From the NCBI RefSeq assembly GCF_024519465.1, contig NZ_JALJRW010000010.1, positions 62,001-126,000 on the forward strand: 64,000 nt of DNA, read 5' to 3'. This DNA is from Stenotrophomonas sp. Ste86. Lineage in GTDB: Bacteria > Pseudomonadota > Gammaproteobacteria > Xanthomonadales > Xanthomonadaceae. Both the position numbers and the translations under genes were made by a program. The notes under the pieces were generated by a model, which was not told the origin of the DNA, did no database searches, and saw nothing but the letters and a program-made list of their open reading frames with translations. How positions within the stretch are numbered: the first letter of the stretch is position 1; the number at the start of each line of letters is the position of its first letter. This document shows, piece after piece, positions 8,040-16,586 of the stretch.

Positions 8040-9365
8040 CTACCCCATGCGTACCGCCGGATTCTCGCGGGCCGGGGCGTCCTGCTGCTGCTCCAGGACC
8101 TGCACGGCCGCCTGCTGGCGCTCCGCACTGGCCACCTCCAACTGCTGCAGTGATTGCGCCACCGGCGTCTGCACGGCCACGTCGGTGGGCATGGATGCGC
8201 GGCGGTGCGCAGGGTCGTTCAGGTCGCCCTGCACCACGAAGACCGTGCGCCCGGCAGCGCTGTCTGCCGTCTGCACGCTCAGCACGATGTGGTCGGCCCG
8301 CTCCAGATTGCTCTGGCGGGCCAGGGCCATCACGCTGGCGGTCAGACGCTCGCTGCTCTCATCGGGCGCGCGGCCGGCCTGCGCATCGAGGGCGGCCACG
8401 CCCTGGCGAACCTGCTGCAGCAAGCCGTACTCGGGGTGGCCCGGGCCGATGTCGGCCAGCCGGGTCGGCGGGTGCCGCTCACCCGGGACGCCGTCAATCG
8501 ACGCGGTCAGCGGACTGCGGGTGATGCTGCGGTAGGGGTCATCGGCATGGAACTGGGTGGCTTTGTGCTGCCGCTCCAGGCGCACCTCGCGTGCATCATC
8601 GAGTTCGGCGATGCGATGGGGGCGGGTTTCCTCCCGCATGGACAGGTGACCGCCGCCGCTGCTCACGTTGACCCACTTCTGGTCGCGTTCGAAGTACATC
8701 GCGTAGGCGCTGTTGCCGCCGATGACATTGGGGTCGACCGAGGCGCGGCCTTCGAGGGCCTGCGTAACCTCATGTGCGGTCAGCCTGCCCAGATACGCGC
8801 CGCCGGCTACCCAACCCATCTGCTGAATCGCGTCAACGCTGGTGTCGCGCACGCGAGGGCCGCCGAGGTAGTCGTTGTCGAGCATGTTCGACCAGATCTG
8901 CTCCAGCTTCTGGGGCCCACTCTTTTCCAACGCGGCCTGCAGCAGCACACGGGGTGTCCAGCAGTTGGGGTCGAGGCGATGCTGCTCGAATGCGCGATCG
9001 TGCGCGACCATGACGTCCGCACCCGGCAGGTTGAGTGCCAGGTCCGCGCGCTGTTGACTCATCCAGGATTGGCGCGCCTCCAGGTCCCTCAGAAGCAGGG
9101 TCTGCCCGAACGACTCCCACTGCCGCTCGCTCAGCTCGGCGTTGGGAAAACGCGAGCCGGTGTCGTGCTGCGTCCTGGCGTGCTCCTGGGCATAGCCGTT
9201 CGCCACCCGGCCCGGAAGGCTGTCGTTACGAACCACGCCAAGTGCCAGTGTTCCGTACCCATCGGCACCCGGCAACTGGGAAAGATAGTTCCAGTACAAC
9301 TCGCGGTTGCCGGCCTTCGCGTAGCTGGTCAGGATCTCAAGGTCCTGCTGATTCAATCCACTCAT
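8040..9365 (-). CDS. Type IV secretion effector with XVIPCD tail (X-Tfe)
   Basis: 441 residues. Residues about 305-412 match the XVIPCD, the signal by which Xanthomonadaceae antibacterial effectors dock on VirD4: HPEYGLLQQVRQGVAALD, SSERLTASVMALAR, ADHIVLSVQ, VFVVQGDLNDPAHRRA, VQTPVAQSLQQL, followed by the usual Gln-rich end. The first 290 residues start with SYAKAGNRELYWNYLSQ and GYGTLALGVVRND, a block I remember from other members of this effector group, but the toxic activity is unknown to me; no lysozyme, lipase or nuclease motif is evident. It follows the two lipoprotein genes by 25 bases, the order expected for immunity-effector operons. No type IV secretion genes are in the window. Confidence 0.85.
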   Translation of the reverse strand: MSGLNQQDLEILTSYAKAGNRELYWNYLSQLPGADGYGTLALGVVRNDSLPGRVANGYAQEHARTQHDTGSRFPNAELSERQWESFGQTLLLRDLEARQSWMSQQRADLALNLPGADVMVAHDRAFEQHRLDPNCWTPRVLLQAALEKSGPQKLEQIWSNMLDNDYLGGPRVRDTSVDAIQQMGWVAGGAYLGRLTAHEVTQALEGRASVDPNVIGGNSAYAMYFERDQKWVNVSSGGGHLSMREETRPHRIAELDDAREVRLERQHKATQFHADDPYRSITRSPLTASIDGVPGERHPPTRLADIGPGHPEYGLLQQVRQGVAALDAQAGRAPDESSERLTASVMALARQSNLERADHIVLSVQTADSAAGRTVFVVQGDLNDPAHRRASMPTDVAVQTPVAQSLQQLEVASAERQQAAVQVLEQQQDAPARENPAVRMG

Positions 9366-9390
9366 GTCCTGCTCCCTGTCAGACCGAGGA

Positions 9391-10254
9391 TTACCTGGCC
9401 TTGCTGCGTGCCAGGATCGCCCTCACTGCATCTTCCATGCGCTTCCAATCTTTTAAGAAAGCCCTCTTGTAATCGAGCGTAATTGAGAGGCTGTCCTCGA
9501 TATCCGAGAAGTAGTGGACGCAGCCGGCGGCGACCGGAGTGTCATCTTCGACGACCTGATTGCCGACCAACTGCACGCCATCGCCGCGGAACGCGGTACT
9601 GTCGCACTTTATGAATGTCGTCAGATTACCCGCCGCATCCTGCGCGATGTACCAATCGCGCTCATACGCCGGATTGCGGACAGGCAGCGTCCCGTAATGT
9701 TCAAGGTGTTCTTTCGTGTACGCCGCCATTTTCGAGTCATCGATGGCGTAGGGCGTAAGTCCGAAGGTTTCTGGCTGCGCAACACGCATGTCGAGGCGGT
9801 CCCTCGGGTCCCGCCGCTCCAGCGACGTGTCGCGGGTGATGGCCTCATTCGAGGACAGCCGCTTCAATGACGTCTCGATCGGTACACGATCGATATGGAC
9901 GATGCGAACCGAGATCTCTTTTCGGAAATCGTTCGTCCGTGGATTCGCCCGCGCCCCCGGCGGCGTTGGCGTCATATCCGGCCATTCAATGACAAGGGTC
10001 ACGCCTTCGCCTGGCCACGGCGCAATTTGGCTGTCCAGGTAGTTGGCTGGAATGCGGAAGGTAGTGGGGCCCAGCTTCACATCCACTGGCGCATCGGAAT
10101 AGGTATGGCCGTTGATGGTTCTACCGGTATGTGCAGGTTCCGACATGGCTGAACTCCCTTTCTGTTCGGTGGGCGGCGTCCTTGCGCACGCGCAGGCGCT
10201 GACAGCAACGGCAAGCGCCAGCGTCAGGCACGACCCGGATCTCATCACGCGCAT
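9391..10254 (-). CDS. Candidate immunity lipoprotein (paralogue 1)
   Basis: 287 residues. I chose the ATG at 10254, which gives a lipoprotein signal peptide with the lipobox VSA-Cys21; the frame runs further upstream without a plausible signal. The mature part contains GRTINGHTYSDAPVDVKLG and FRIPANYLDSQIAPWPGEG, a layout I associate with periplasmic inhibitors of secreted toxins, but the family is not certain. It lies directly before the XVIPCD effector, so its likely job is to neutralise that toxin in the periplasm. It is a tandem paralogue of the next gene (about 65 percent identical outside a 71-residue identical block). Confidence 0.7.
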   Translation of the reverse strand: MRVMRSGSCLTLALAVAVSACACARTPPTEQKGSSAMSEPAHTGRTINGHTYSDAPVDVKLGPTTFRIPANYLDSQIAPWPGEGVTLVIEWPDMTPTPPGARANPRTNDFRKEISVRIVHIDRVPIETSLKRLSSNEAITRDTSLERRDPRDRLDMRVAQPETFGLTPYAIDDSKMAAYTKEHLEHYGTLPVRNPAYERDWYIAQDAAGNLTTFIKCDSTAFRGDGVQLVGNQVVEDDTPVAAGCVHYFSDIEDSLSITLDYKRAFLKDWKRMEDAVRAILARSKAR

Positions 10255-10381
10255 GGGGACAGTCCATTGCTTGGTTTGGAGCCAACTATAGGCAAACGGA
10301 CCGTCATGGGACAGCGACGGATTCAGGGTCATGGCCACATCACTCGCGCGCTGACGCATTGGACCCCTGAGGCTAGCGTTG

Positions 10382-11245
10382 TCAATTGGCCTTGGTGCTT
10401 TCCAGTACGTTCCGTACTGCGCCCTCCATACGCTTCCAGTCCTTCAAGAAAGCGCGTTTGTAGTTCAAGGTGATGGAAAGCTTGTTTTCGATGTCTGAAA
10501 AATAGTGGAAACAGCCGGCCGCAACGCTTCCTTCCTCGCTGATGACGTGGCTGCCTTCCAGGCGAACGCCGTCGCCGCGGAAAGCTCTGCTCTCACACTT
10601 GATGAAAGTGGTGAGCTCACCCTCCGGGCCGCGTGCAACGTACCAGTCATCCTCATAAGTGGGATTGCGAACAGGCGGCTTCCCGTAGCGCGCTTCATAA
10701 TCCTTCGAGTAAGCGCTCATCTTCACGTCGTCGACGGCGTAGGGCGTCAGTTCCAACGTCTTTGACCCGGCTACGCGAAGGTCGAGACGCTCCCTTGGAT
10801 CGCGACGCTCCACCGATTCGGCTTCGGTAACGGCTTCGTTGGAGGAAAGCCGCGACAGGGATGTCTCCATGGGAATTCTATCGATGTAGTTGATCGACAC
10901 CGCAATCTCCTTCCGGAAATCATTCGTCCGCGGATTCGCACGCGCACCCGGCGGCGTCGGCGTCATATCGGGCCATTCAATGACAAGCGTGACGCCTTCG
11001 CCGGGCCATGGTGCAATCTGGCTGTCCAGGTAATTGGCGGGAATGCGGAAGGTCGTCGGCCCCAGCTTCACATCCACCGGCGCATCGGAATAGGTATGGC
11101 CGTTGATGGTGCGGCCAATCTGCGTAGCCCCGGGCACCGTTCCATGCGGCGCCTGGCCGGTGGACGGCGGACGCGTGCAGGCCGTGGCGGTCACCGCGAC
11201 GGCGAGCGCAAGTGCCAGGCACCGCCCGGATGACATTACGCGCAT
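10382..11245 (-). CDS. Candidate immunity lipoprotein (paralogue 2)
   Basis: 287 residues, the same length as its neighbour. The ATG at 11245 gives a signal peptide with the lipobox ATA-Cys23. Residues from GRTINGHTYSD to NDFRKEI are identical to paralogue 1, although the DNA there differs at many silent positions; the remainder diverges, then both end with a very similar FLKDWKRME segment. First gene of the probable immunity-immunity-effector operon. One copy may protect against this effector and the other against a relative carried by competitors. Confidence 0.7.
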   Translation of the reverse strand: MRVMSSGRCLALALAVAVTATACTRPPSTGQAPHGTVPGATQIGRTINGHTYSDAPVDVKLGPTTFRIPANYLDSQIAPWPGEGVTLVIEWPDMTPTPPGARANPRTNDFRKEIAVSINYIDRIPMETSLSRLSSNEAVTEAESVERRDPRERLDLRVAGSKTLELTPYAVDDVKMSAYSKDYEARYGKPPVRNPTYEDDWYVARGPEGELTTFIKCESRAFRGDGVRLEGSHVISEEGSVAAGCFHYFSDIENKLSITLNYKRAFLKDWKRMEGAVRNVLESTKAN

Positions 11246-11410
11246 TGAGCATTCCATTGCTTGGTGTGGCGCCAACTATAGGTAACCTGTGCGCCACGGA
11301 CCAGCCATGAAGCCGGGTGGCGGCGCCGCCGGAGCAACGCTGGCGATGCGGCGCCCGACCGATAAATCGTTTCGATTCAAACCATCGACAGTGTCGGGAG
11401 ATCATGACCA

Positions 11411-11896
11411 ATGCGCGGTTCAACGCTTTCGTGGCTGTTTCTCAGTTTCGCCCTGTTGGGCGGGCCGACGCGTGCGCAGGACGTCCCGGTGCCTGCCCAC
11501 CTTTCCGACGCCGCGCTGCCATCGCCGCTGGATCGATTGCTGCGCGACTATGAGCATGCGTGGCGGGCAGGCGATGCGGCCGCGCTTGCAGCGCTGTTCG
11601 CCGAGGACGGTTTCGTGCTGCAGAACCATCGCCCTCCGATCCGCGGTCAGCAGGCCATCCGCGCGGCCTACGAGGCAGGGTTCAAGGGAAAAGGTGGCGG
11701 GCCATTGCAACTGCGTGCCCTGGCCTATTCCACCGACGCCACCACCGGGTACATCATCGGTGCATACCGCTACGGCGCAGGCGGCGAGGTGGGGAAGTTC
11801 ACGCTGACATTGCAGCGCATGCCCGGCCAGCCGTGGAAGATCTTCTCGGACATGGACAATCTGAACGCGGCGGAGAAACGCGCAGGCGTGGAGTGA
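11411..11896 (+). CDS. Exported SnoaL/DUF4440-like protein
   Basis: 161 residues with a Sec signal peptide (MRGSTLSWLFLSFALLGG, cleavage near TRA-QD). The mature part has the cone-shaped NTF2-like fold signature: DYEHAWRAGDAAALAALFAEDG, then RGQQAIRAAYEAG and a final WKIFSDMDN strand. Such periplasmic proteins bind small molecules or act as isomerase-like enzymes; no catalytic set can be named here. Stands alone between the lipoprotein operon and pdxI. Confidence 0.75.
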   Translation: MRGSTLSWLFLSFALLGGPTRAQDVPVPAHLSDAALPSPLDRLLRDYEHAWRAGDAAALAALFAEDGFVLQNHRPPIRGQQAIRAAYEAGFKGKGGGPLQLRALAYSTDATTGYIIGAYRYGAGGEVGKFTLTLQRMPGQPWKIFSDMDNLNAAEKRAGVE

Positions 11897-11920
11897 CGTC
11901 TGCGGCGCTGCCGACGGCTG

Positions 11921-12796
11921 TCAGCCCTGCATCCGCGCGACGGCATCCAGCGCGGTGATGTCCCCGTCGTCGAGAACAAGGTCTGCCGATGCCATGTTCT
12001 CGCGCAGGTGATCCACCGACGAGGTCCCCGGGATGAGCAGGATGTTGGGCGAACGGCGCAGCAGCCACGCCAGCGCTACCTGCATCGGGGTAGCGTGCAG
12101 TTTCGCTGCGATGGTCGATAGCGCCGTGGACTGCAACGGGCTGAAGCCGCCCAGCGGGAAGAACGGCACGTAGGCGATGCCATCCCGCGCCAGCGCATCC
12201 ACCAGGGCATCGTCGTTGCGATGCACCAGGTTGTACTGGTTCTGCACGCAGGCGATGTCGCAGAGCGCGCGCCCCTCCGCAACTTGGGTGGCGGTGACGT
12301 TGCTCAGACCGATATGGCGGATGAGGCCGCGCTGCTGCAACTCGGCCAGCACCGTGAGAGAGGGCGCGATCGAACCCTCGGCCGGGGCCATGACGTTGAA
12401 CATGCAGCGCAGGTTGACCACGTCCAGCACCTCCAGGCCCAGGTTGCGCAGGTTGTCATGCACGGCGCGGGTGAGTTCGGCGGCGGACATCGTCGGCAGC
12501 CACTGGCCCTCGGCACCGCGCCTGGCGCCCACTTTGGTTGCGATGGTCAGCCCCGCGCGATAGGGATGAAGGGCCTCGCGGATGATCTGGTTGGTGATGT
12601 GCGGGCCGTAGAAATCGCTGGTATCCAGATGGTTGACGCCCCGCTCGACCGCCTCGCGCAGCACGCGCACGGCGGCATCGCGGTCTTTCGGTGGGCCGAA
12701 GACGTGGGGCCCTGCCAACTGCATGGCCCCGTATCCAAGGCGGGCAACGGCACGATCGCCAAGGGTGAAGGTGGGCAGAGCGGGCTGATCGGTCAT
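11921..12796 (-). CDS. pdxI: Pyridoxal reductase PdxI (YdbC-type aldo/keto reductase)
   Basis: NADPH-dependent aldo/keto reductase of 291 residues, very close along its whole length to E. coli YdbC, since named PdxI, which reduces pyridoxal to pyridoxine in vitamin B6 salvage. Seen: LGYGAMQLAGP, HLDTSDFYGPH with Asp58 and Tyr63, Lys88 in ATKVG, and NPDQYNLVH-like NQYNLVHR. The usual catalytic His position reads Asn (VVNLR), as it also does in E. coli YdbC. The start is the ATG at 12796. It is divergent from the LysR gene, which probably controls it. Confidence 0.85.
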   Translation of the reverse strand: MTDQPALPTFTLGDRAVARLGYGAMQLAGPHVFGPPKDRDAAVRVLREAVERGVNHLDTSDFYGPHITNQIIREALHPYRAGLTIATKVGARRGAEGQWLPTMSAAELTRAVHDNLRNLGLEVLDVVNLRCMFNVMAPAEGSIAPSLTVLAELQQRGLIRHIGLSNVTATQVAEGRALCDIACVQNQYNLVHRNDDALVDALARDGIAYVPFFPLGGFSPLQSTALSTIAAKLHATPMQVALAWLLRRSPNILLIPGTSSVDHLRENMASADLVLDDGDITALDAVARMQG

Positions 12797-12892
12797 GGCG
12801 GGAGCTCGTGGCGGGGATGGAGAGAATCTAGGCCCGGGCGGGCTGTGCGACAATCCGATATAAAGCGAACGGGCTGTCCGGAAGGGCGAACA

Positions 12893-13795
12893 ATGAGTAC
12901 TCGGCTGGGCGATATGCAGGCCTTTGTCCTGGTGGCGCGGGCAGGGGGCTTCCGCGAAGCGGCCAGAGCGGCCGACCTTAGCGCGTCCCACCTGAGCGAG
13001 GCGGTCAAGCGCATCGAAGCGCAGCTCGGCGTGAGACTGCTCAATCGCACCACCCGCAGCGTGGGACTCACCGATGCGGGCAAGGTGCTGCTGGCACGCG
13101 TCGAGCCGGCCCTGCGGGAGCTGGATACCGCGACCGACGCGATCAGTGCCTTCCGCAGCACGCCGACAGGAACGCTGCGGCTCAATGTGCCGGTCAGTGC
13201 AGCGCGCCTCGTATTGCCGCGGATTCTGCCGCCTTTCATGGCCGCGTATCCGGACATCCGCGTGGAGGTCCTCACCCAGGAGAGTTTTGTTGACGTCATC
13301 GCGGCCGGCTGCGATGCCGGCATTCGCTATGGCGAGCGCCTGCAGCAGGACATGATCGCCATGCCGATCGGGCCGCGGGTGCAACGCAGCGCGACGGCAG
13401 CGGCACCGTCTTACCTGGACCGTCGCCGGCGGCCTGCGCACCCGCGTGATCTGTTCGATCACGACTGCATTCGCGGGCGGTTTCCCAGTGGCGCGGTGTC
13501 CGAATGGGAATTCGAGCGGGGCGGGGAAGTGGTGACCATCGTCCCGCGCGGGCAACTGCTGGTGGAGATTGGAGGGGGCGTCGATCTTGCGGTAGCGGCT
13601 GCCGCAGCCGGCAGCGGCATCATCCATTTGTTCGAAGATTGGCTGCAGCCGTCCCTCAGCGCCGGTGTACTGGAGCCGGTGCTGCAGTCGTGGTGGCAGT
13701 CATTTCCCGGTCCTTTCCTGTACTACCCCAACCGAACCCTTGTGCCCCCGCCGCTCAGGGCCTTCATCGATTTCATCAAGGCACAAGCCGGGTGA
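12893..13795 (+). CDS. LysR-family transcriptional regulator
   Basis: 300 residues. N-terminal winged helix at about residues 4-62 (MQAFVLVARAGGF, AADLSASHLSEAVKRIE, LLNRTTRSVGLTDAG), then a type 2 periplasmic-binding effector domain from about residue 90. The ATG at 12893 is 96 bases from the divergent pdxI start, the classic LysR arrangement, so pdxI is its most likely target. The effector is unknown. Confidence 0.9.
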   Translation: MSTRLGDMQAFVLVARAGGFREAARAADLSASHLSEAVKRIEAQLGVRLLNRTTRSVGLTDAGKVLLARVEPALRELDTATDAISAFRSTPTGTLRLNVPVSAARLVLPRILPPFMAAYPDIRVEVLTQESFVDVIAAGCDAGIRYGERLQQDMIAMPIGPRVQRSATAAAPSYLDRRRRPAHPRDLFDHDCIRGRFPSGAVSEWEFERGGEVVTIVPRGQLLVEIGGGVDLAVAAAAAGSGIIHLFEDWLQPSLSAGVLEPVLQSWWQSFPGPFLYYPNRTLVPPPLRAFIDFIKAQAG

Positions 13796-13927
13796 GCGTG
13801 TTGCGGTGCGTACGCCGCGATGCAGTAAACGCGGAAAGGGTTGCCATGACCTACGGGGCTTCCCATTGCGTGGTAACGCGAGCAGCATCGCCGACAGGCA
13901 AGGCACCGGCCATTGCACGGAGGCACC

Positions 13928-15016
13928 ATGATCAAACACATCGGTAGCATCGTCTTCCTTGGCCTGTGCAGCGCCAGTGCGCTCACCGCCGGCCCGGCCT
14001 ATCAACCCGGCTTTCACCCGGAGCAGTTGAAGGGGCCGCCGGCCGGCCGCCCCAACGAGGTGCTGGTGCTGGGCTCGCCGCACCTGTCGGCATTGCCGGA
14101 AACCTTCGCACCGGCGCAGCTGGAACCGCTGCTGGCGCGCCTGGTCGCATGGAAGCCGGAGGCGATCGCCGTCGAAGCGGTATCCGGGCTGCAGTGCGAC
14201 TTCATGCGCCGGTCTCCCGCGCGTTATGCCGACAGCGTCGGCAGCTATTGCGTCGATACCGGCCCGGCCCAGCGCGCGACAGGCCTGGACGTGCCGGCCG
14301 CAAACGCCGAAGCCGAGCGGCTGCTGGCAACCTGGCCGTCCACGCCGAGTGCGGCGCAGCGGCGACGGCTGGCCGCGCTCTGGCTGGCCGCCGGTGAACG
14401 CAACTCGGCGGTGGTGCAATGGTTGCGCCTGGCACCGCAGCAGCGCATTGCGGCCGACAGCCTGACCGATGAACTGGTGGCCTACCTGGACAAGCGCCTG
14501 CAGCGCCGCGATGAATCCGTGCTGGTAGCTGCCACGCTTGCCGCGCGGCTGGGGCTGGAGCGGGTGTGGGCGGTGGATGACCACACCGCCGATGCGACCT
14601 CGCCCAAGGAGGTGGAAGCGGCGGCCGGTGAAGCCATCCAGAAGGCGTGGGACAACCCGTACACGAAGGCCCGCGCCGATGCGGACATTCCGCTCTACGC
14701 CCGCCTGGACACCCCCGACGGGATGCTGGCGATCTACCGCGCGTACAACGCACCGGAGGGCGCGATGCAGACCTACCGCAGCGACTTCGGCGCGGCCCTG
14801 GTCGAGCCATCGCCACAGGGGTTCGGGCGCAATTACGTGGGTTACTGGGAAACCCGCAACCTGCGCATGGTCGCCAACATCCGCGACGTGCTCGGGCAGA
14901 CGCCTGGCACGCGCATGCTGGCCATCGTCGGCGCATCGCACAAGCCGTATTACGAGGCGTACCTCAACCTGATGCACGACGTGCAGCTGATGGATGCCGA
15001 GGAGGTGCTGCGTTGA
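13928..15016 (+). CDS. Exported DUF5694 protein (TraB-like)
   Basis: 362 residues with a signal peptide (MIKHIGSIVFLGLCSASALTAG) and a ribosome binding site (ACGGAGG) before the ATG. The mature part opens with EVLVLGSPHLS, continues with KPEAIAVEAVSG and ends with MLAIVGASHKPYYEAYL, the spaced Gly-His-bearing motifs of DUF5694, a relative of the TraB/PrgY group. The activity of this family is not established. Confidence 0.8.
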   Translation: MIKHIGSIVFLGLCSASALTAGPAYQPGFHPEQLKGPPAGRPNEVLVLGSPHLSALPETFAPAQLEPLLARLVAWKPEAIAVEAVSGLQCDFMRRSPARYADSVGSYCVDTGPAQRATGLDVPAANAEAERLLATWPSTPSAAQRRRLAALWLAAGERNSAVVQWLRLAPQQRIAADSLTDELVAYLDKRLQRRDESVLVAATLAARLGLERVWAVDDHTADATSPKEVEAAAGEAIQKAWDNPYTKARADADIPLYARLDTPDGMLAIYRAYNAPEGAMQTYRSDFGAALVEPSPQGFGRNYVGYWETRNLRMVANIRDVLGQTPGTRMLAIVGASHKPYYEAYLNLMHDVQLMDAEEVLR

Positions 15017-15176
15017 GGTATCGCTTGTCAGCCGACGTGCTGAGTCGATGGAGGAGATGCTGCCCAGTCGCGGTGTGACGAGAGGCCCACGCCTGGCTGA
15101 TGGCAGGCGCAGCACTGGGGCACTGCCAGGCCTATGGCATCATCAGGGATGCAGGTTCAAGAACGAAGGAGAACGC

Positions 15177-15650
15177 ATGCGCGCGTGGAATCCATGCCTG
15201 GCAACCTGCCTCCTGTTGGTCTACGCCGGGAGTGCAGCCGCCCAGGGCAGCGAAAAATTGCAGCAGCTTTCGTGGGTGCTGGGAAGCTGGCAAAGAACGG
15301 GATTGCCTGAAGGTCGCACCGGTTACGAGACCTGGCATGTGGACGGTGCCACGTTTGCCGGCGTTGGGGTATCCAAACGCGAGAACCAGGTGGTCTTCGA
15401 GGAGCGACTTGGAGTCCTTGAGCAGGACGGCAACATCTACTACGTCGCTGACGTTGCCGATAATCCCCAGCCCATCAGGTTCAAGCTCGTGTCGAGTTCA
15501 AACAACCAGGCGGTCTTTACCAATCCAGAACATGACTTCCCCAAGCGCATTGTCTATAGCCTGCAGGGCGATCAGCTGGAGGTGTCGACGTCGGGTGATG
15601 GCAAGGAGATCGTCTTCCACTTCAGGAAATCTGCCGCGACCCTGGACTGA
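15177..15650 (+). CDS. Exported DUF6265-type protein
   Basis: 157 residues with a signal peptide (cleavage near AAA-QG). After it come LQQLSWVLGSWQRTG and WHVDGATFAGVGV, a lipocalin-like strand pattern that matches DUF6265, and NPEHDFPKRIVY near the C-terminus. A purine-rich site (GAAGGAGA) precedes the ATG at 15177; the frame extends upstream but without a signal peptide. Function unknown. Confidence 0.75.
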   Translation: MRAWNPCLATCLLLVYAGSAAAQGSEKLQQLSWVLGSWQRTGLPEGRTGYETWHVDGATFAGVGVSKRENQVVFEERLGVLEQDGNIYYVADVADNPQPIRFKLVSSSNNQAVFTNPEHDFPKRIVYSLQGDQLEVSTSGDGKEIVFHFRKSAATLD

Positions 15651-15735
15651 CCCGGCACTGCCGAGCCACGGGAAGAGACGTTCTCCACGTCCACCATGCC
15701 CAGCGACTGGCAGTCCGGGCTGTCGCATCCGGGAA

Positions 15736-16227
15736 TCAGTCCTCCTGATAGCCGCTTTCATCGTAGCTTCCCGCGACCGTACACGTCAGCTTCGACGCGT
15801 CATCTTCGGTCAGCGTGAGTACGCCCATCTTCGTTGCGCGTGCGGCGCCCGCGCCGAGCCTTGCTGACGTGCGCACAGCAGCAACGCTGGCGCCGATATC
15901 GGCGGTATAGCTCTCTCCCAGTTCGCCATTGGGGTCGATGTAGATGGACACTTCTCTCACCGGCAAGCCGAACACGGTGAAGGGTACGGGCGGTTTGATC
16001 GGTTCAATGTCACCGGACGGGTCGCGGGGCAGGGCCTTCCACGCCGCACCGGCGGTGTCGGGCCGGGTCCGGCACTCCAGGGCGGCCTGGATCGTGGGCG
16101 CGACGGCTTGCCATTGCGCCGCATCCAGCGCGTGCGCCGCTGGAGCGGCGAGTGTTGCAAGAAGCAGAGGGGCCAGGCCTTTAAGGCGAGCGCCGCGCAA
16201 ATGCAACATCCATGGACTCAGTGTCAT
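15736..16227 (-). CDS. Periplasmic hypothetical protein, 163 aa
   Basis: Not recognised. The ATG at 16227 gives a Sec signal peptide (PLLLATLAAPAAHA, cleavage before LD). The mature protein is about 128 residues with two cysteines (ALECRTR and KLTCTV) that could form a disulfide and a repeated beta-like pattern (VREVSIYIDPNGELGESYTA). It converges with the DUF6265 gene. Confidence 0.65.
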   Translation of the reverse strand: MTLSPWMLHLRGARLKGLAPLLLATLAAPAAHALDAAQWQAVAPTIQAALECRTRPDTAGAAWKALPRDPSGDIEPIKPPVPFTVFGLPVREVSIYIDPNGELGESYTADIGASVAAVRTSARLGAGAARATKMGVLTLTEDDASKLTCTVAGSYDESGYQED

Positions 16228-16586
16228 TCAAATCACTCCGGTTGCGCGGCAGACTATCGACTGCCAGAGGCCACCATGGCCGCTTCCAATGCGGGTCAAG
16301 TCTACGACGTGGGTTTGAACAGGGCCAAGCTTTCGCTCCCGCAAAGGGCACCAAGGGCATCCCTGTGCGGCATCGCCAATGAACGCCATTGCGAGCGCGT
16401 CGGAGTGGGGGGCTGTCATGCGCCTAGTCCGTACGCGGCGGTGCTGTGGCGCGGGACCGGTGTGATGATGAAGCCCCGATGCGGTCGGGGGAGCAGCGCT
16501 CCCTGTGGCATCCTCTACCACTCACATGGCGGGATCTGCCTTCAGGATCCGGCGATCACTTTCCAGGCCACTCCAGGTCCGCGCAC
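16228..16586. other. Divergent intergenic region, no clear element
   Basis: About 360 bases between two divergently transcribed genes for exported proteins. Open frames here are short and have neither a convincing start nor codon use of their own. I see no palindrome, T-run or obvious promoter; both neighbours' promoters must lie in it. Confidence 0.5.

Noticed and set aside
8154..9482. 442-codon plus-strand frame over the effector gene
   Set aside because: Pure antisense of the XVIPCD effector, which has a recognised domain and operon context.
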